From contig CALYLW010000428.1 in NCBI GenBank assembly GCA_944989445.1, positions 124,001-188,000 of the forward strand: a DNA stretch of 64,000 bases, written 5' to 3'. Position numbers and translations under genes: made by a program. Numbering within the stretch: position 1 is the first letter of the stretch; each line of letters starts with the position of its first letter. This stretch comes from Ampullaceana balthica. Lineage: Eukaryota > Mollusca > Gastropoda > Lymnaeidae. Below, one piece after another: positions 12,008-24,118 of this stretch. Below the pieces are notes generated by a model. It was not told the origin of the DNA, made no database searches, and was given only the letters and a program-made list of their open reading frames with translations.

Positions 12008-12960
12008 TGGTAAAAAGAAACAGAAACGACACGATCAGATGACTAGGATAAAGAAACAGAAGTGACTGGATCAGATGACTAGGATAAAGAAACAGAAGCG
12101 AATGGATCAGATGACTAGGTTAAAGAAACAGAAATGACTGGATCAGATGACTAGGTTAAAGAAACAGATACGACTGGATCAGATGACTAGGTTAAAGAAA
12201 CAGAAACGACTGGATCAGATGACTAGGTTATAGAAACAGAAGCGACTGGATCAGTTGACTATGTTAAAGAAACAGAAACGACTGGATCAGATGACTAGGT
12301 TAAAGAAACAGAAACGACTGGATCAAATGACTAGTTTAAAGAAACAGAAACGACTGGATCAGATGACTAGGTTAAAGAAACAGAAGCGACTGGATCAAAT
12401 GACTAGGATAAAGAAACAGAAGCGACTGGATCAGTTGACTAGCTTAAAGAAACAGAAGCGACTGGATCAGATGACTAGGTTAAAAAAACAGAAGCGACTG
12501 GATCAAATGACTAGGGTAAAGAAACAGAAACGACTGAGTCAAATGACTAGGGTAAAGAAACAGAAGCGACTGGATCAGATGACTAGGTTAAAGAAACAGA
12601 AGCGACTGGATCAGATGACTAGGTTAAAGAAACAGAAGCGACTGGATCAAATGACTAGGATGAAGAAACAGAAACGACTGGATCAAATGACTAGGATAAA
12701 GAAACAGAAACGACTGGATCAAATGACTAGGTTAAAGAAACAGAAGTGACTTGATCAGATGACTAGGATAAAGAAACAGAAGCGACTGGATCAGATTACT
12801 AGGATAAAGAAACAGAAGCGAATGGATCAGATGACTAGGTTAAAGAAACAGAAACGACTGGATCAAATGACTAGGATAAAGAAACAGAAGCGAATGTATC
12901 AGATGACTAGGATAGAGAAACAGAAGCGACTGGATCAGTTGACTACGATAAAGTCTTCGT
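12008..12960 (+). repeat. 36-bp minisatellite, about 26 copies, in open frame
   Basis: The unit encodes MTRLKKQKRLDQ in one plus-strand frame, 12 residues per 36 bp, with Ile, Leu, Val and Met swaps. Because 36 is a multiple of three the frame stays open for long stretches (12255-12749 and 12759-13025, separated by one TGA). There is no signal of a host gene: no splice sites, and ATG recurs in every unit. It is treated as satellite DNA. Confidence 0.9.
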
Positions 12961-13248
12961 TACTGTATATGTTTGGTAGTCCAAAGAATATAAAAAGCTT
13001 TGAAAGGTCGTTTTCTTTTAACTAAATTATTACGTGCTTAGAAGAACAGTTTTCGAACAGGTGAGGTACTGTGACGTAGGAAACAGAAGTATTTTAGGCC
13101 GTGACCGAAAATAGGAGAATATGGCGGTACATAACACTTCCGTATTCACTATCATGTGCGGTCGCCATGGTTCCGCTACGTAATCATTGATTGGGTGGCG
13201 AAAGTGTTAACTGGTAGAAAGGGAATTATTTGCATTTTTATTATATTA

Positions 13249-13557
13249 CGAGCAACAAAGCCCGTCCAAGGACGTCCGCCACCGTTCTGTGGCATGTTGT
13301 AACTCCCCTCCAACAGCCGTCTCGACCAAGTCAAAAATACTATTCATTGTAGTTTAAATAAATAACTCGTAAAAACAGAGCTTTCGACTATAAATCCCAA
13401 CGCGCATAACTCAAAATAAAGTCTTGGAAGAAATACTGCACCAAAAAATAACTCGCTTTGAACGTCCACGTAAACATGTTCAATATGATTGGCTGTAGGA
13501 GTCATATGTGTTTGAGGGACCAATCGCTATCGATGAATGGACAGAACATTGGCTTAA
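13249..13557 (+). repeat. Dispersed repeat, copy without Helitron insertion
   Basis: Begins cgagcaacaaagcccgtcc and ends near ttaattatataggatta. It is closely similar to both halves of 27417-28306. It contains the module gactataaatcccaacgcg, related to the terminus of the TATAAATCC MITEs. At 13341 it preserves the empty site of the Helitron-like insertion in the other copy. Confidence 0.8.
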
Positions 13558-13574
13558 TTATATAGGATTATTAT

Positions 13575-14207
13575 TAGGGCTGCGGAAATTAACGATTAAT
13601 TTCTCGATTAATCCTTAAAAAAATGTATCGATTTAAATTATTTTAATAGATAAAAATTCGATTAAAATTAAAGAAAATATTGATAATATTTTTAAAAAAT
13701 TTTATTAATAAATAATTAATTATTAATAAATAATAATTTATATATTTTTACTTACAAACTTCTCCCGAGTAATATTATAATTTATTTTATTACTTAATGT
13801 GGACCGGCAGACGTCAAATAAAAAATGGCTGACAGCATCAGCGCAGTTAAATTTAAACATATAACTAGAAAGTTGAGCAGAAATTTTGTTTTTAAGGTAA
13901 CTGCGGATGGCAAAGTCGAAGATGGTGAAAAAGTTTACTGTGTTCACTGCCATAAACAATTCTCTTTTAAAGGATCAAATACATCGCTGACGTACCACCT
14001 TCAGCACAAACATCCGATCAAGTATCAACACATTGTCATAAAATTTAGTTCAAAATATTCTTAATTTTCAATGTCCGGGAGAAATGTTGAGTTTAATGAC
14101 GTCATAAATTTCTAATTTTGGCTTTAATCGAAATTATCGATTAATTAATCGATAATTTTTGAATGAAAAGTTAACGAATAAATTTAAATTAATCGATAAC
14201 AGCCCTA
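13575..14207. mobile_element. hAT element carrying only a BED finger
   Basis: Termini TAGGGCTG and AGCCCTA are flanked by a perfect 8-bp duplication ATTATTAT (13567-13574 and 14208-14215). Subterminal sequence is rich in ATTAATCGAT-type motifs. At 633 bp it is far too short for a full transposase and holds only the BED-finger ORF. Confidence 0.88.
13825..14064 (+). CDS. BED zinc-finger protein fragment of hAT transposase
   Basis: This 79-residue ORF has Cys-x2-Cys (CVHC, residues 38-41) and a His pair in HLQHKH (57-62), the zinc ligands of a BED finger, plus basic flanks. BED fingers bind transposon ends at the N-terminus of hAT transposases. The catalytic RNase-H-like domain and dimerisation region are absent, so alone it could only bind DNA. 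It is intact, with no frameshift. Confidence 0.75.
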   Translation: MADSISAVKFKHITRKLSRNFVFKVTADGKVEDGEKVYCVHCHKQFSFKGSNTSLTYHLQHKHPIKYQHIVIKFSSKYS

Positions 14208-14215
14208 ATTATTAT

Positions 14216-15689
14216 TGTTATTTTTAATATTGTTTTATAAATTTATCCATCAATTTGGTTAGTTTTGGTTTTAGGTAACACATTTGTTAATAAAAAAGGC
14301 TTAAAAGACTTCGGTAAATGCCTTTTGAATTCTGAATAGGAATAACCAAGTTGTAAACGTGACGTGGTGCCTTGATTATCACACAATGGGATAAAACCCC
14401 AAAAGTTAGCTAAATTATTAGGAATAACTTATGGTTAAGTTTTAACTGGCTAAATTTACCCCCCCCCCACACACACACACACGAACACATTCACATTATT
14501 TTCCCTACTGTCCAAAAAGAGCTGTAAGCTTGCACATCCATTCAGCCCTTATTACATTACACCAACCTGTGATCACATGGAGTCCTTAACTTGTAGATGT
14601 ATGAAATCTTAACTAGTGTGACGATAGCTGGCATCTCAGTTTTACACAAACTTCCTGGTGTCCCATGGAGTTGAAACTTTAACCTCCCCCCACCCCACCC
14701 ACTCAAAGGACAATAACACTTTTGATAAAGTATTTAGCCAATGCAACCATCCACCCCCTGCTTACCCTCAGCGAACACTATCGTACATCTCGATTGCGTT
14801 ATTGATAGAGAGAACGCGCCATGGAGCATCTCATGCAGCTTCTCGTTGAAAGCTCTAAGTGTGAATTGACCTTTGATCTTCCTCTTCCTCGAAGTAAAAA
14901 AATTTAGGCGTCCGCCCCACACTATCCCCACACTATCCCCACACTATCCCCACACTATCCCCACACTATCCCCACACTTAAGTTTTGTCCGGCAACAAAC
15001 TTCCACCCCCGCCTCTATCATATTATTTGGAATTTAAAATTTAAAAAAAACTATATACACAACTCTACTTTGGGAGACAAATTTTTTCCTAATTTTTAGT
15101 ATTTCCAAATTAGAATTAATTGCATTATTTATTATTACTCATTTGCTCTTTGTTCTCCTATCCTCTAGTGTTTCATGGTTTAATGATTTAACTAACAGTT
15201 TTATTCTTGCCAGTTTTGAAAATTCTCCAGTAGTGAATCTGACAGCTCTTTTTTTTAAACTTGATCAAGAGTATCAATGTTTTCTTTGGTGGATTGGTCA
15301 CGTACAGAAAATACATATTTTAGTACTAGACTAGCACAGGGGATGAAAAACAAATGAAATTCTCTATTTTTCATTAATGATTTGCGTGTCTTATAGACTG
15401 CATGATTTAAATCAGGAATACGCTACCCACTTATATTTGTGTTCTTAAAAAAAATGAGTCAGCTCTCACGGGCATTAGGAAAACAATATCTGTGTTGTTA
15501 TCATGTCATTAAAAAAGTGTAATTTAAAGGGGTTTTTATTATAATTTTAAAATCAAGTCCTTACAGACTCAAGAAGCACGTAACGTGAAGTCAAATAAAG
15601 CTTCAATTGTCCCGTTCCTGGAAACAGTGAATGGTGCGAAACTGTATCCTGCTTGGATTTAAGAATAGTAATCCAAAATAGGGAAAATG
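14216..15689. other. Non-coding stretch
   Basis: AT-rich sequence with a C-run and AC repeat near 14460 and a short pyrimidine-rich zone at 14680-14700. No supported gene. Confidence 0.5.
14916..14978 (+). repeat. 11-bp tandem repeat (ccccacactat), about 6 copies
   Basis: Nearly perfect consecutive copies of ccccacactat. Confidence 0.95.
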
Positions 15690-15905
15690 GCTGGATAGCG
15701 AAGTCAAGAGTGTGCTCGCCTCACAAGCTGAGGGGTGTTGGTTCTAGCTTCCGTTCAAGCCACTATAAAAATGTTGATGGATGACTAACGCTGAGAAAGT
15801 CCTCCGCTGACCTGGAGAGAATTCAGCGCCGCCAAGCTCTAGCAAGCCCGAGAATTTTCTAATGAATCATTAGAACCCCCTACGACCTCGAAAAAAGGTT
15901 ATGGT
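15690..15905 (+). mobile_element. Probable tRNA-related SINE
   Basis: The segment atggctggatagcgaagtc is followed about 30 bases later by ggttctagcttcc, resembling degenerate internal promoter boxes A and B of RNA polymerase III, then a unique body with ctgacctggagagaattcag. No second copy is present in the window, so this is tentative. Confidence 0.4.
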
Positions 15906-16082
15906 ACACATTATAAAAAAAAATTTTTAATAAAGATTCCATTTAAGGATTCCTAACGAGCTGATTTTCATCTGTGAAAACAAAGTTTACCGAACACAAA
16001 CTTGAGATTGGATAGTTAAGTTAGAAAATTATAAATAAACGGAAATGATAAAAACTGACACAGCTGTTTGACCCGTGTCAGT

Positions 16083-16266
16083 CCATGTTCCCTCTAAGGT
16101 TAGTTGGTCCGTGTGCAAAGTAAGAAAAAAAAACTCGTGTGCAAAATAGCACAGCATCCATTTTTAAGAGAAAAATTCTACAAAATTTTGCTGCGCGGTA
16201 ACTATAAACTGCTACGCGGCGTCGGTTAGATATATGTGGATGCCGCGCAGCTTAAAGGGAACAATG
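16083..16266. mobile_element. hAT MITE, TGTTCCCT family, copy 1
   Basis: 184 bp with left end ccatgttccctctaaggt and inverted right end cattgttccctttaagctgc. Flanked by GTGTCAGT/GTGTAAGT (7 of 8 match). Internal tgctgcgcggtaactataaa is shared with 23892-24110, and the family also occurs at 53922-54060. Confidence 0.85.
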
Positions 16267-17170
16267 GTGTAAGTACTTTTCAAATCATGATGAAATTCAA
16301 CCCAATTCTAGATGAGATTATTTACAGAATGAACTGCTGAGACATCTCTCATACACATTGAAACCAATAACAGTGGCGGCGGGCAAACTGTTCATGGTGA
16401 TGACATTGTCAGCGGGTCGTAAACATGTTAAATTACTACAGTTTTAATTAGCTTACCCTTAGCTCTAGCCCGAACGTGTACGCCTTAAATTAAATGTATT
16501 GATATTAATGTTCGAACTTTTGCATAGAAACTCCGTGGGCCGCAGTTATCCTCCATATGAGATCTACACCATACCTGGAAAATCACTGCTGAAGTTAACT
16601 TCGAGTCTAGACTCTTACCACACCAGACGCACGCAAACGATTAATTAGTACAGTTCCTCTTAGAGCGTAACAGAAACAAAACTGGTAAGGATGGCATTTA
16701 TTAGAGGTTCTTCAAGATCAGAAGCTGAATTTTTTGAAGCATGCATGTATGTTGTATGTAGTAATGATCCGCCCGCATGCTGATTAAGTAATGACCACAC
16801 TGGCTCCAAAACACGGATTCCATGTCACCAATTAAAGGCTTCTAGAAGATAAGATTTCAATGGTATTAAGAGATGAGTATGTAGAAATATCCCTTTTCTT
16901 AGTACCGTCTTTGAAAACCGAATGTGAACTAGAATATGCTTGAGATACAACACAAATATAATCTAATACTAATACAAGCCTCTGATAGACATTTAATCTG
17001 AAGAATAACACTATTCTTATTCCATATGCAAGTACAAACACTTAAAAATTCTCGCTCTTCCCGTCTGGAATTTGGATGCCTGATCAAACAAGGGAAACCA
17101 ACATTCTATCAACCTTTAAAACTCTAATAAAAATTCAAAACTAGACAAAAACAATGGATAAGCGTAAAAT

Positions 17171-17254
17171 GCAATAATCTTCTGCAAAGAAGGAGCGTCA
17201 GTAATATATAAGATAAAAGATAAGATAAGATAAGATAGGATAAGATAATATAAG
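17171..17254 (+). mobile_element. 3' end of GATAA-tailed SINE
   Basis: The segment aatcttctgcaaagaaggagcgtc followed by repeats of gataa matches, in opposite orientation, the tail of the SINE at 32275-32530. It is a 5'-truncated copy. Confidence 0.75.
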
Positions 17255-18651
17255 TAGTGTGAAATTTAAAGTTCAAAGTCTACGCGGCTTAAGACACCGC
17301 TTCCTTGTCAAATTTAGTGTGTCTGTGTATAAAGTATAATGCAAGTGCGTGGTATTCATTTTGTTTTAAAAAGACGTGACCTACTTTACACCCCCGGCCT
17401 GCCCACGAGAAGCTTTCATATAAAGACGTGTAAACCGGTGATGCTAAGTAGCACTCGCTGGCCCTCTGCCTCACACACGCGGTTAACTTGCGCCTTGTTT
17501 TTATTTTTATTTATTTTTTATATATTATATATATGCAAGAAACCGGTGCCGCTTCTCAGCAGAAGTGAGTCATGGCGCGTTCTGTTTTATCGAATGCTAA
17601 ATTCATATCTGCCATTTGCCTTTGGTTGAAATCTAAAATATAGTTTATTTTTATTTATCGTGTTCTTCTTGAGAACACACATTGCCTTAATTCCAATTTC
17701 AATTCTTGCTACTGTATCTTTCGATTATCATTAACTTTCGTATAACCTCACTTTGATCTCTTCTTATTTGTTATTATTCTTCTGCGATTCCTAGTGGTAG
17801 CCTGTTTAACAAAGGCGGTGAAGAAAACTTGTTTTTTCTTAAATTGGGAATAGAAAAAAATCCTTGAGAAAATATAGTTTCTTTACACTGAAACGAGAAA
17901 AATAAAGAATTGGTGTTGGTTTTAAAGGAGAATATTTTTTTTTAAATCCAAGCCTCGTGCCTCGTTTGCACTCACTTGCCCCGTTCAAAAGAATGTTGAG
18001 TGTTTCTGCATTCCGATTTAGTGAGTTTATCAATCAGCGCATGTGAGGGTAGGGAGGCCTCCTTCTGCACATTCCCCCGTTTAATCGAACCAAGCGCATC
18101 CTCTTCATAGCCTTGCATGTTACCTTATTTTAGTATTACTTGTTTATTGCATAGCAGTATTACTTATTACATTCGTGATGTATTGAGTGTTATTTTGCCA
18201 TCGTGTGTGCGCGTTTATAAGGGCGCGCCACGTGAAAAATAAAATATTCTTTAATATGCTAATCATTCCTCTTCTCTATAGATTAATTTCCGCCATCTTA
18301 GCTGAGTGGTGCGTGCTATTTTACTATATTATTGACGACGTTACCTTTACTTGTTTCATACTGTAGATTTAACTGTTACACACATTGGTTCGGTAATGGT
18401 TTTTGATGTTAATGTTAATGTTTGATTGTGTATGGGTCCGTGTGATCGGTTTTCGAGATTTGGTGTGTTTGTAATGTCTGAGTGTGACTACGAATATTTT
18501 TAAAAATGTATTTTTAGTGTGTCAATAGATGTGATCGGGTCATTTATTTATTTATTTTTGTATGTGCATGTTTTTTCTCTTCTGTGATGGTAACTGCTTC
18601 TAGATATATTTTTTTATAATAGTGTGGCCCTTCATTCTCAATAATTTTAAG
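17255..18651. other. Non-coding stretch
   Basis: A few GC-richer patches (17380-17480, 18030-18110) but no open exon with convincing splice sites. Confidence 0.45.
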
Positions 18652-18874
18652 ATTATTATTATTATTATAACTATTATTATTATTATTATTATAACTATTA
18701 TTATTATTATAACTATTATTATTATTTATTATTATTATAACTATTATTATTATTATTATAACTATTATTATTATTATAACTATTATTATTATTATTATTA
18801 TTATAACTATTATTATTATTATAACTATTATTATTATTTATTATTATTATAACTATTATTATTATTATTATAAC

Positions 18875-18931
<57 letters not shown>

Positions 18932-18943
18932 TATTATTATAAC
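18652..18943 (+). repeat. (ATT)n compound microsatellite
   Basis: ATT repeats interrupted regularly by ataact, so the array is partly a higher-order repeat. Confidence 0.95.
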
Positions 18944-19331
18944 AATAAAAAAAAGATTAAGATTATTATAATAATAATTATTAAAATTATTATATTTATT
19001 ATTATTGTTGTTCTTCTTTAGTTTGTTACTATTTGTCTAATGATTAATTTAACATACAAAAGATAAAGAATATTGTTCCATTCATAACAATTTTGTTTTA
19101 AAAATCTAAGAAAATAAATAATTATTGCATTTTAGCGTCCATCATGCCGATGAAAACATCTCAGCTTGTGATTAACTGGTGCACCTGCTTCAAATAAGAC
19201 CAGGCCTTCGGTGGATGCCTACCTTAAAATCGAGTTTATAAGATTTTTTTTTATTTGGGGGGGGGAGTATTTTTGCAAATTCAGCTGGTATTATGAAGAC
19301 AGTTCTTTAAGGAAATGGCGTGTTATGGATT

Positions 19332-19416
<85 letters not shown>

Positions 19417-21026
19417 CTCTCTCTCTCTCTCTTTCTCTGTATTTTTTTCTTTCTCTCTCTCTATTTCTCTCTGGTTACATTTGCCTTTACCTCATTTTAT
19501 TTCTCTTATCTCACTCTCCCACCTCCCTCTCTAAGTATTTAACTTCCTTCTCTTTTGTTCTAGCTTACATGCAATGTAGATCAATTAGGAAAAATAATAG
19601 CCTAAGATACGGTAATGACCCGATAATTCGATGATTGTATGAATCGGAACCTATCGTATTTCAGTTCTCTGGCACTAGAAGTAAACTTTCATGAGAAGCT
19701 GTTTTATATTTTGAATGACACACGTTTTTTCTTTTCAAATAAAAAATTTAAGCCTTAGCGATTAATGATAACTGTTTTAAATAAAATATAAGCACTTTGT
19801 GGGATGGTTATGAATATTTTCAAAAAGCAAAAACTCCAGGAAAAAAAATCATTTCTTTTCTCTTTTTTTTTCTTTTTTTTTAAAGTGACTCGTTCCAACA
19901 GTCGTGGTTTCGTGAGACCCGAAACGAGTCCCAGAACCTCACCTCGCGAGTATGAGATCTAGAGTTATTACAGTACAGTTATTTAATGACAGTTACATAA
20001 TACTATCTATTTAGTAAAGTCAATTTTAGAATTATTGGGAAATTATATATGTTATAATACTTAACCAAAAATCAATTTTTTATAAATAAATTAAAACTTG
20101 AAAAGTCTATTAAGTAATAAGTGTAAGTACTTACTAAATATTCCCACACAAAAATGAATAACTCAGTTGGGTTTTTTTTTATTCCAGTGTATCTCCTCAA
20201 CTCTTAGCACACAGACTCGCTTCAGCACCAGCCCTCGGCTCCTCCTCGAGTAAAATTTCTTCGTCAAAAAAGAACTGGGAAAAAAAACGGCTGCAGCTTG
20301 TTAGAAATGCCGGTTAAAAGCGTTGCAGGTATTCTTTGTCTAGAAACTAACGCGAAGCGCCGCTGCTGTCAAGTAGCCGAGGGGAAATCTTCCAGTTGGG
20401 GTGAGGAGGGGATAAGGCTATATGGATACAGGAACACGATGAATTGCTATTGATCCCCACGGGAATCCTATTGAATTTGGATATGGTTACATATTTTTTG
20501 AAGTCAAATATGATACAGTGCGACAAACGATTAAATGAATCATTGCCAAACGGTGATAAAGACCGATTTCGAAGACAGAATTTATCTGCATTTAGCCCAA
20601 AAACATCATAAGATTTTGTTCTTAAATACTCAACTGGGACGATTCATTTAACAAATGAGTCATACAGGAAGTTACATTCGAGAAAAGGAGAGCTAATGGG
20701 AAAGAACAAGGGGGAGCCGTTTTCTATATAAAAGCGTTTCTATCCTTTGTCGTGCGTAAATCTATTCAGCTGTATGGAACTCCAAGAGCATGTGATCTTC
20801 TCCCTTATGTGTGTATATTCCCCTTAATTCTTCCCTTCCTTGCCCCCCCTCCCTCCCCCTTATATTTTACCTGTGGCTCGCTGCGGAATTCTCGGAAAAG
20901 CTTCGGGTTTTTGCATAGTTACATAAAAGTCGGGTAGGGTGTTTTCTCTAGGCGAGTATTTCTAATATTGAACTGGAGTCTGCTCTAAGAAAGAAGTGTG
21001 CCTCACTGGGGAGCGACAGTAGACTG
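18944..21026. other. Non-coding stretch around a CT array
   Basis: A plus-strand acceptor-like tract ends near 20185 (tttttattccag) followed by an open run in two frames, but no donor or homology could be tied to it. Otherwise nothing supported. Confidence 0.4.
19333..19437 (+). repeat. (CT)n microsatellite
   Basis: About 100 bp of CT, with CTTT interruptions towards the right end. Ser/Leu-only open frames across it are artefacts. Confidence 0.97.
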
Positions 21027-22650
21027 CTGGACATATGGGTTTATGAGTCTTTCTACTTTGAGAGAAAGCGTGGACACATGGGTTTATGAGTCTTTCTACT
21101 TTGAGAGAAAGCGTGGACACATGGGTTTAGTCCCTCTTTGAAACGTGCACATGGGTTTTAGTCTTCTTTGAGATAAAGCGTGGACACATGGGCTTATAAG
21201 TCCTTCTGCTTTGAGATAAAGCGTGGACACATGGGTTTATAAGTCCTTCTGCTTTGAGATAAAGCGTGGACACATGGGTTTATAAGTCCTTCTGCTTTGA
21301 GATAAAGCGTGGACACATGGGTTTATAAGTCCTTCTGCTTTGAGATAAAGCGTGGACACATGGGTTTATAAGTCCTTCTGCTTTGAGATAAAGCGTGGAC
21401 ACATGGGTTTATAAGTCCTTCTGCTTTGAGATAAAGCGTGGACACATGGGTTTATAAGTCCTTCTGCTTTGAGATAAAGCGTGGACACATGGGTTTATAA
21501 GTCCTTCTGCTTTGAGATAAAGCGTGGACACATGGGTTTATAAGTCCTTCTGCTTTGAGATAAAGCGTGGACACATGGGTTTATAAGTCCTTCTGCTTTG
21601 AGATAAAGCGTGGACACATGGGTTTATAAGTCCTTCTGCTTTGAGATAAAGCGTGGACACATGGGTTTATAAGTCCTTCTGCTTTGAGATAAAGCGTGGA
21701 CACATGGGTTTATAAGTCCTTCTGCTTTGAGATAAAGCGTGGACACATGGGTTTATAAGTCCTTCTGCTTTGAGATAAAGCGTGGACACATGGGTTTATA
21801 AGTCCTTCTGCTTTGAGATAAAGCGTGGACACATGGGTTTATAAGTCCTTCTGCTTTGAGATAAAGCGTGGACGACATGGGCTTATAAGTCCTTCTGCTT
21901 TGAGATAAAGCGTGGACACATGGGTTTATAAGTCCTTCTGCTTTGAGATAAAGCGTGGACACATGGGCTTATAAGTCCTTCTGCTTTGAGATAAAGCGTG
22001 GACACATGGGTTTATAAGTCCTTCTGCTTTGAGATAAAGCGTGGACACATGGGTTTATGAGTCCTTCTACTTTGAGAGAAAGCGTGGACACATGGGTTTA
22101 TAAGTCCTTCTGCTTTGAGATAAAGCGTGGACACATGGGTTTATAAGTCCTTCTGCTTTGAGATAAAGCGTGGACACATGGGTTTATAAGTCCTTCTGCT
22201 TTGAGATAAAGCGTGGACACATGGGTTTATAAGTCCTTCTGCTTTGAGATAAAGCGTGGACACATGGGTTTATAAGTCCTTCTGCTTTGAGATAACGCGT
22301 GGACACATGAGTTTATAAGTCCTTCTGCTTTGAGATAAAGCGTGGACACATGGGTTTATAAGTCCTTCTGCTATGAGGGAAAGCGTAGAGACATGGGATT
22401 ATGTCTTTCTACTTTGAGATAAAGCGTGGACACATGGGTTTATAAGTCCTTCTGAGTCGAGAGAAAGCGTAGACACATAGGTTTATAAGTCCTTCTGCTT
22501 TGAGAGAAAGCGTAGACACATGGGTTTATAAGTCATTCTGCTTTGAGAGAAAGCGTAGACACATGGGTTTATAAGTCCTTCTGCTTTGAGAGAAAGCGTA
22601 GACACATGGGGTTGTAAGTCCTTCTGCGTCGAGAGAAAGCGTGCTCCTTT
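21027..22650 (-). repeat. 43-bp minisatellite, about 37 copies
   Basis: The unit contains gcgtggacacatgggttta and taagtccttctgctttgag. Units at about 21210-21870 are almost identical, while both edges are degenerate and vary in length, the pattern left by unequal exchange or gene conversion. 43 is not a multiple of 3, so open frames on the minus strand break regularly. Confidence 0.96.
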
Positions 22651-23019
22651 CAAAATATCGAGACAAAACTTTACCAAATCGACACATTCTCCTATTTGAA
22701 TAAACATTTTACCTTTACCAGGTACGTTTGTCTCGATTCTGCCCTGAATATTCCCTTTTAGGGGTTAACCATCCATACTTACATATCATTAATGACGTCA
22801 AGCGATCATCATTGAGTGATGAAAGTTTCCCGATGCATTCTAGCATGTATTCAGCGGATCTGTTCTTCTTAGTTAGACTCTCGGTCAAGTGTCACATTCC
22901 ACTGTTCTTTCCGTAGCTCCTATGCATAAGGTTTCGTTGAGGGTTTATTTGTTCGTGTGCTATGAGTAAGCCTCTGTATGGAAAGAGTTCCCTGACACTA
23001 TTCGTTCAATTACAATGCT
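22651..23019. other. Non-coding spacer
   Basis: Short spacer between two tandem arrays; no gene seen. Confidence 0.5.
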
Positions 23020-23340
23020 TCATTGCATTGTAAGCAATCATTGCATTTGTCAGACACCATTGCATTTGTCAGAAATAATTGAGTTTGTCAGAAATCATTG
23101 CATTTGTCAGAAATCATTGCTTTTGTCAGAAATCATTGCATTTGTAAGAAATCATTGCTTTTGTCAGAAATCATTCCATTTTTCAGAAATCATTGCCTTT
23201 GTCAGAAATCATTGTCAGACAGCATTGTATTTGTCAGTCATAATTGTATTTTTCAGACATCATTGTATTTGTTATACATCATAATATTTGTCAAATATCA
23301 TGGTATTATTCAATCATCCTTTTATTTGTCAGAAAAGAGA
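23020..23340 (+). repeat. 19-bp minisatellite (tcagaaatcattgcatttg)
   Basis: About 15 degenerate units, increasingly diverged towards 23340. Confidence 0.9.
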
Positions 23341-23891
23341 GAAGATTGAAATTTGTGACAAAAAGTAAGTTATTTTGAAACATAAGTAAGATAATGGGTG
23401 ATCTTGCGGAAGCATAACAATTTTTTTTTCTTTTTTTTTCTGGTAAAGTTTGGGGAAAACCCAATTTCTCTATCACTTTTCCCTCCTTAGCTACACCAAT
23501 AAGGCAACTCCAAGAAAATAAAAAAATCTTTTGCTGTATTTATTTACAGCAGTTTTCTTCTTTTTTTCCATCTACGTAAATAATGCGATTTGCTTTTTAA
23601 AAATCGATGGTCGACTCAGGGCTTTGATGATCACAATTTTTAAAAAAAAATTTCTTTCAATTTCTTTTTTTAGGCCATCATTGACATGCCAGAAAATAAC
23701 CAGAGAAATTATTAATAACTCACTTAGATTTCTGCTTAACCCGCATCTAGCTTGTCCAATGGTCCGGTAAACTCTGTAAACTGACCCAAGTCCATTTATA
23801 AAAATACATTCTATATAAATTTAAGAAAAATATACATAAATTAATTGAATGGCAAATCAAATTTTAACACAAAAAAACTCGATCCTGTCAG

Positions 23892-24110
23892 CAATGTTCA
23901 TTCCAAGGTTCGTGGGTCCGTGAGCCAAATAACAACTGTATGTGCAAAGTGCCAGAACAACCAATTTTGTTCAAAACTTCACCCCCTACATACACAGATA
24001 TTGATATATTACGCTTATCAAAAATTGCTGCGCGGCAATTATAAACTACTGTGCGGCGTTGGTCAGATATATGCGTGTTGGCGAAGCCGCGCAGCTTGAA
24101 GGGAACATTG
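23892..24110. mobile_element. hAT MITE, TGTTCCCT family, copy 2
   Basis: 219 bp with left end caatgttcattccaaggttc and inverted right end caatgttcccttcaagctgc. Flanked by CCTGTCAG/CATGTCAG (7 of 8). Shares its internal tgctgcgcggcaattataaa block with the copy at 16083. Confidence 0.85.
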
Positions 24111-24118
24111 CATGTCAG

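Noticed and set aside
18622..18852. Ile/Tyr-only open frame
   Set aside because: Translation of the ATT microsatellite.
19211..19634. Ser-Leu repeat open frames
   Set aside because: Translation of the CT microsatellite in three frames.
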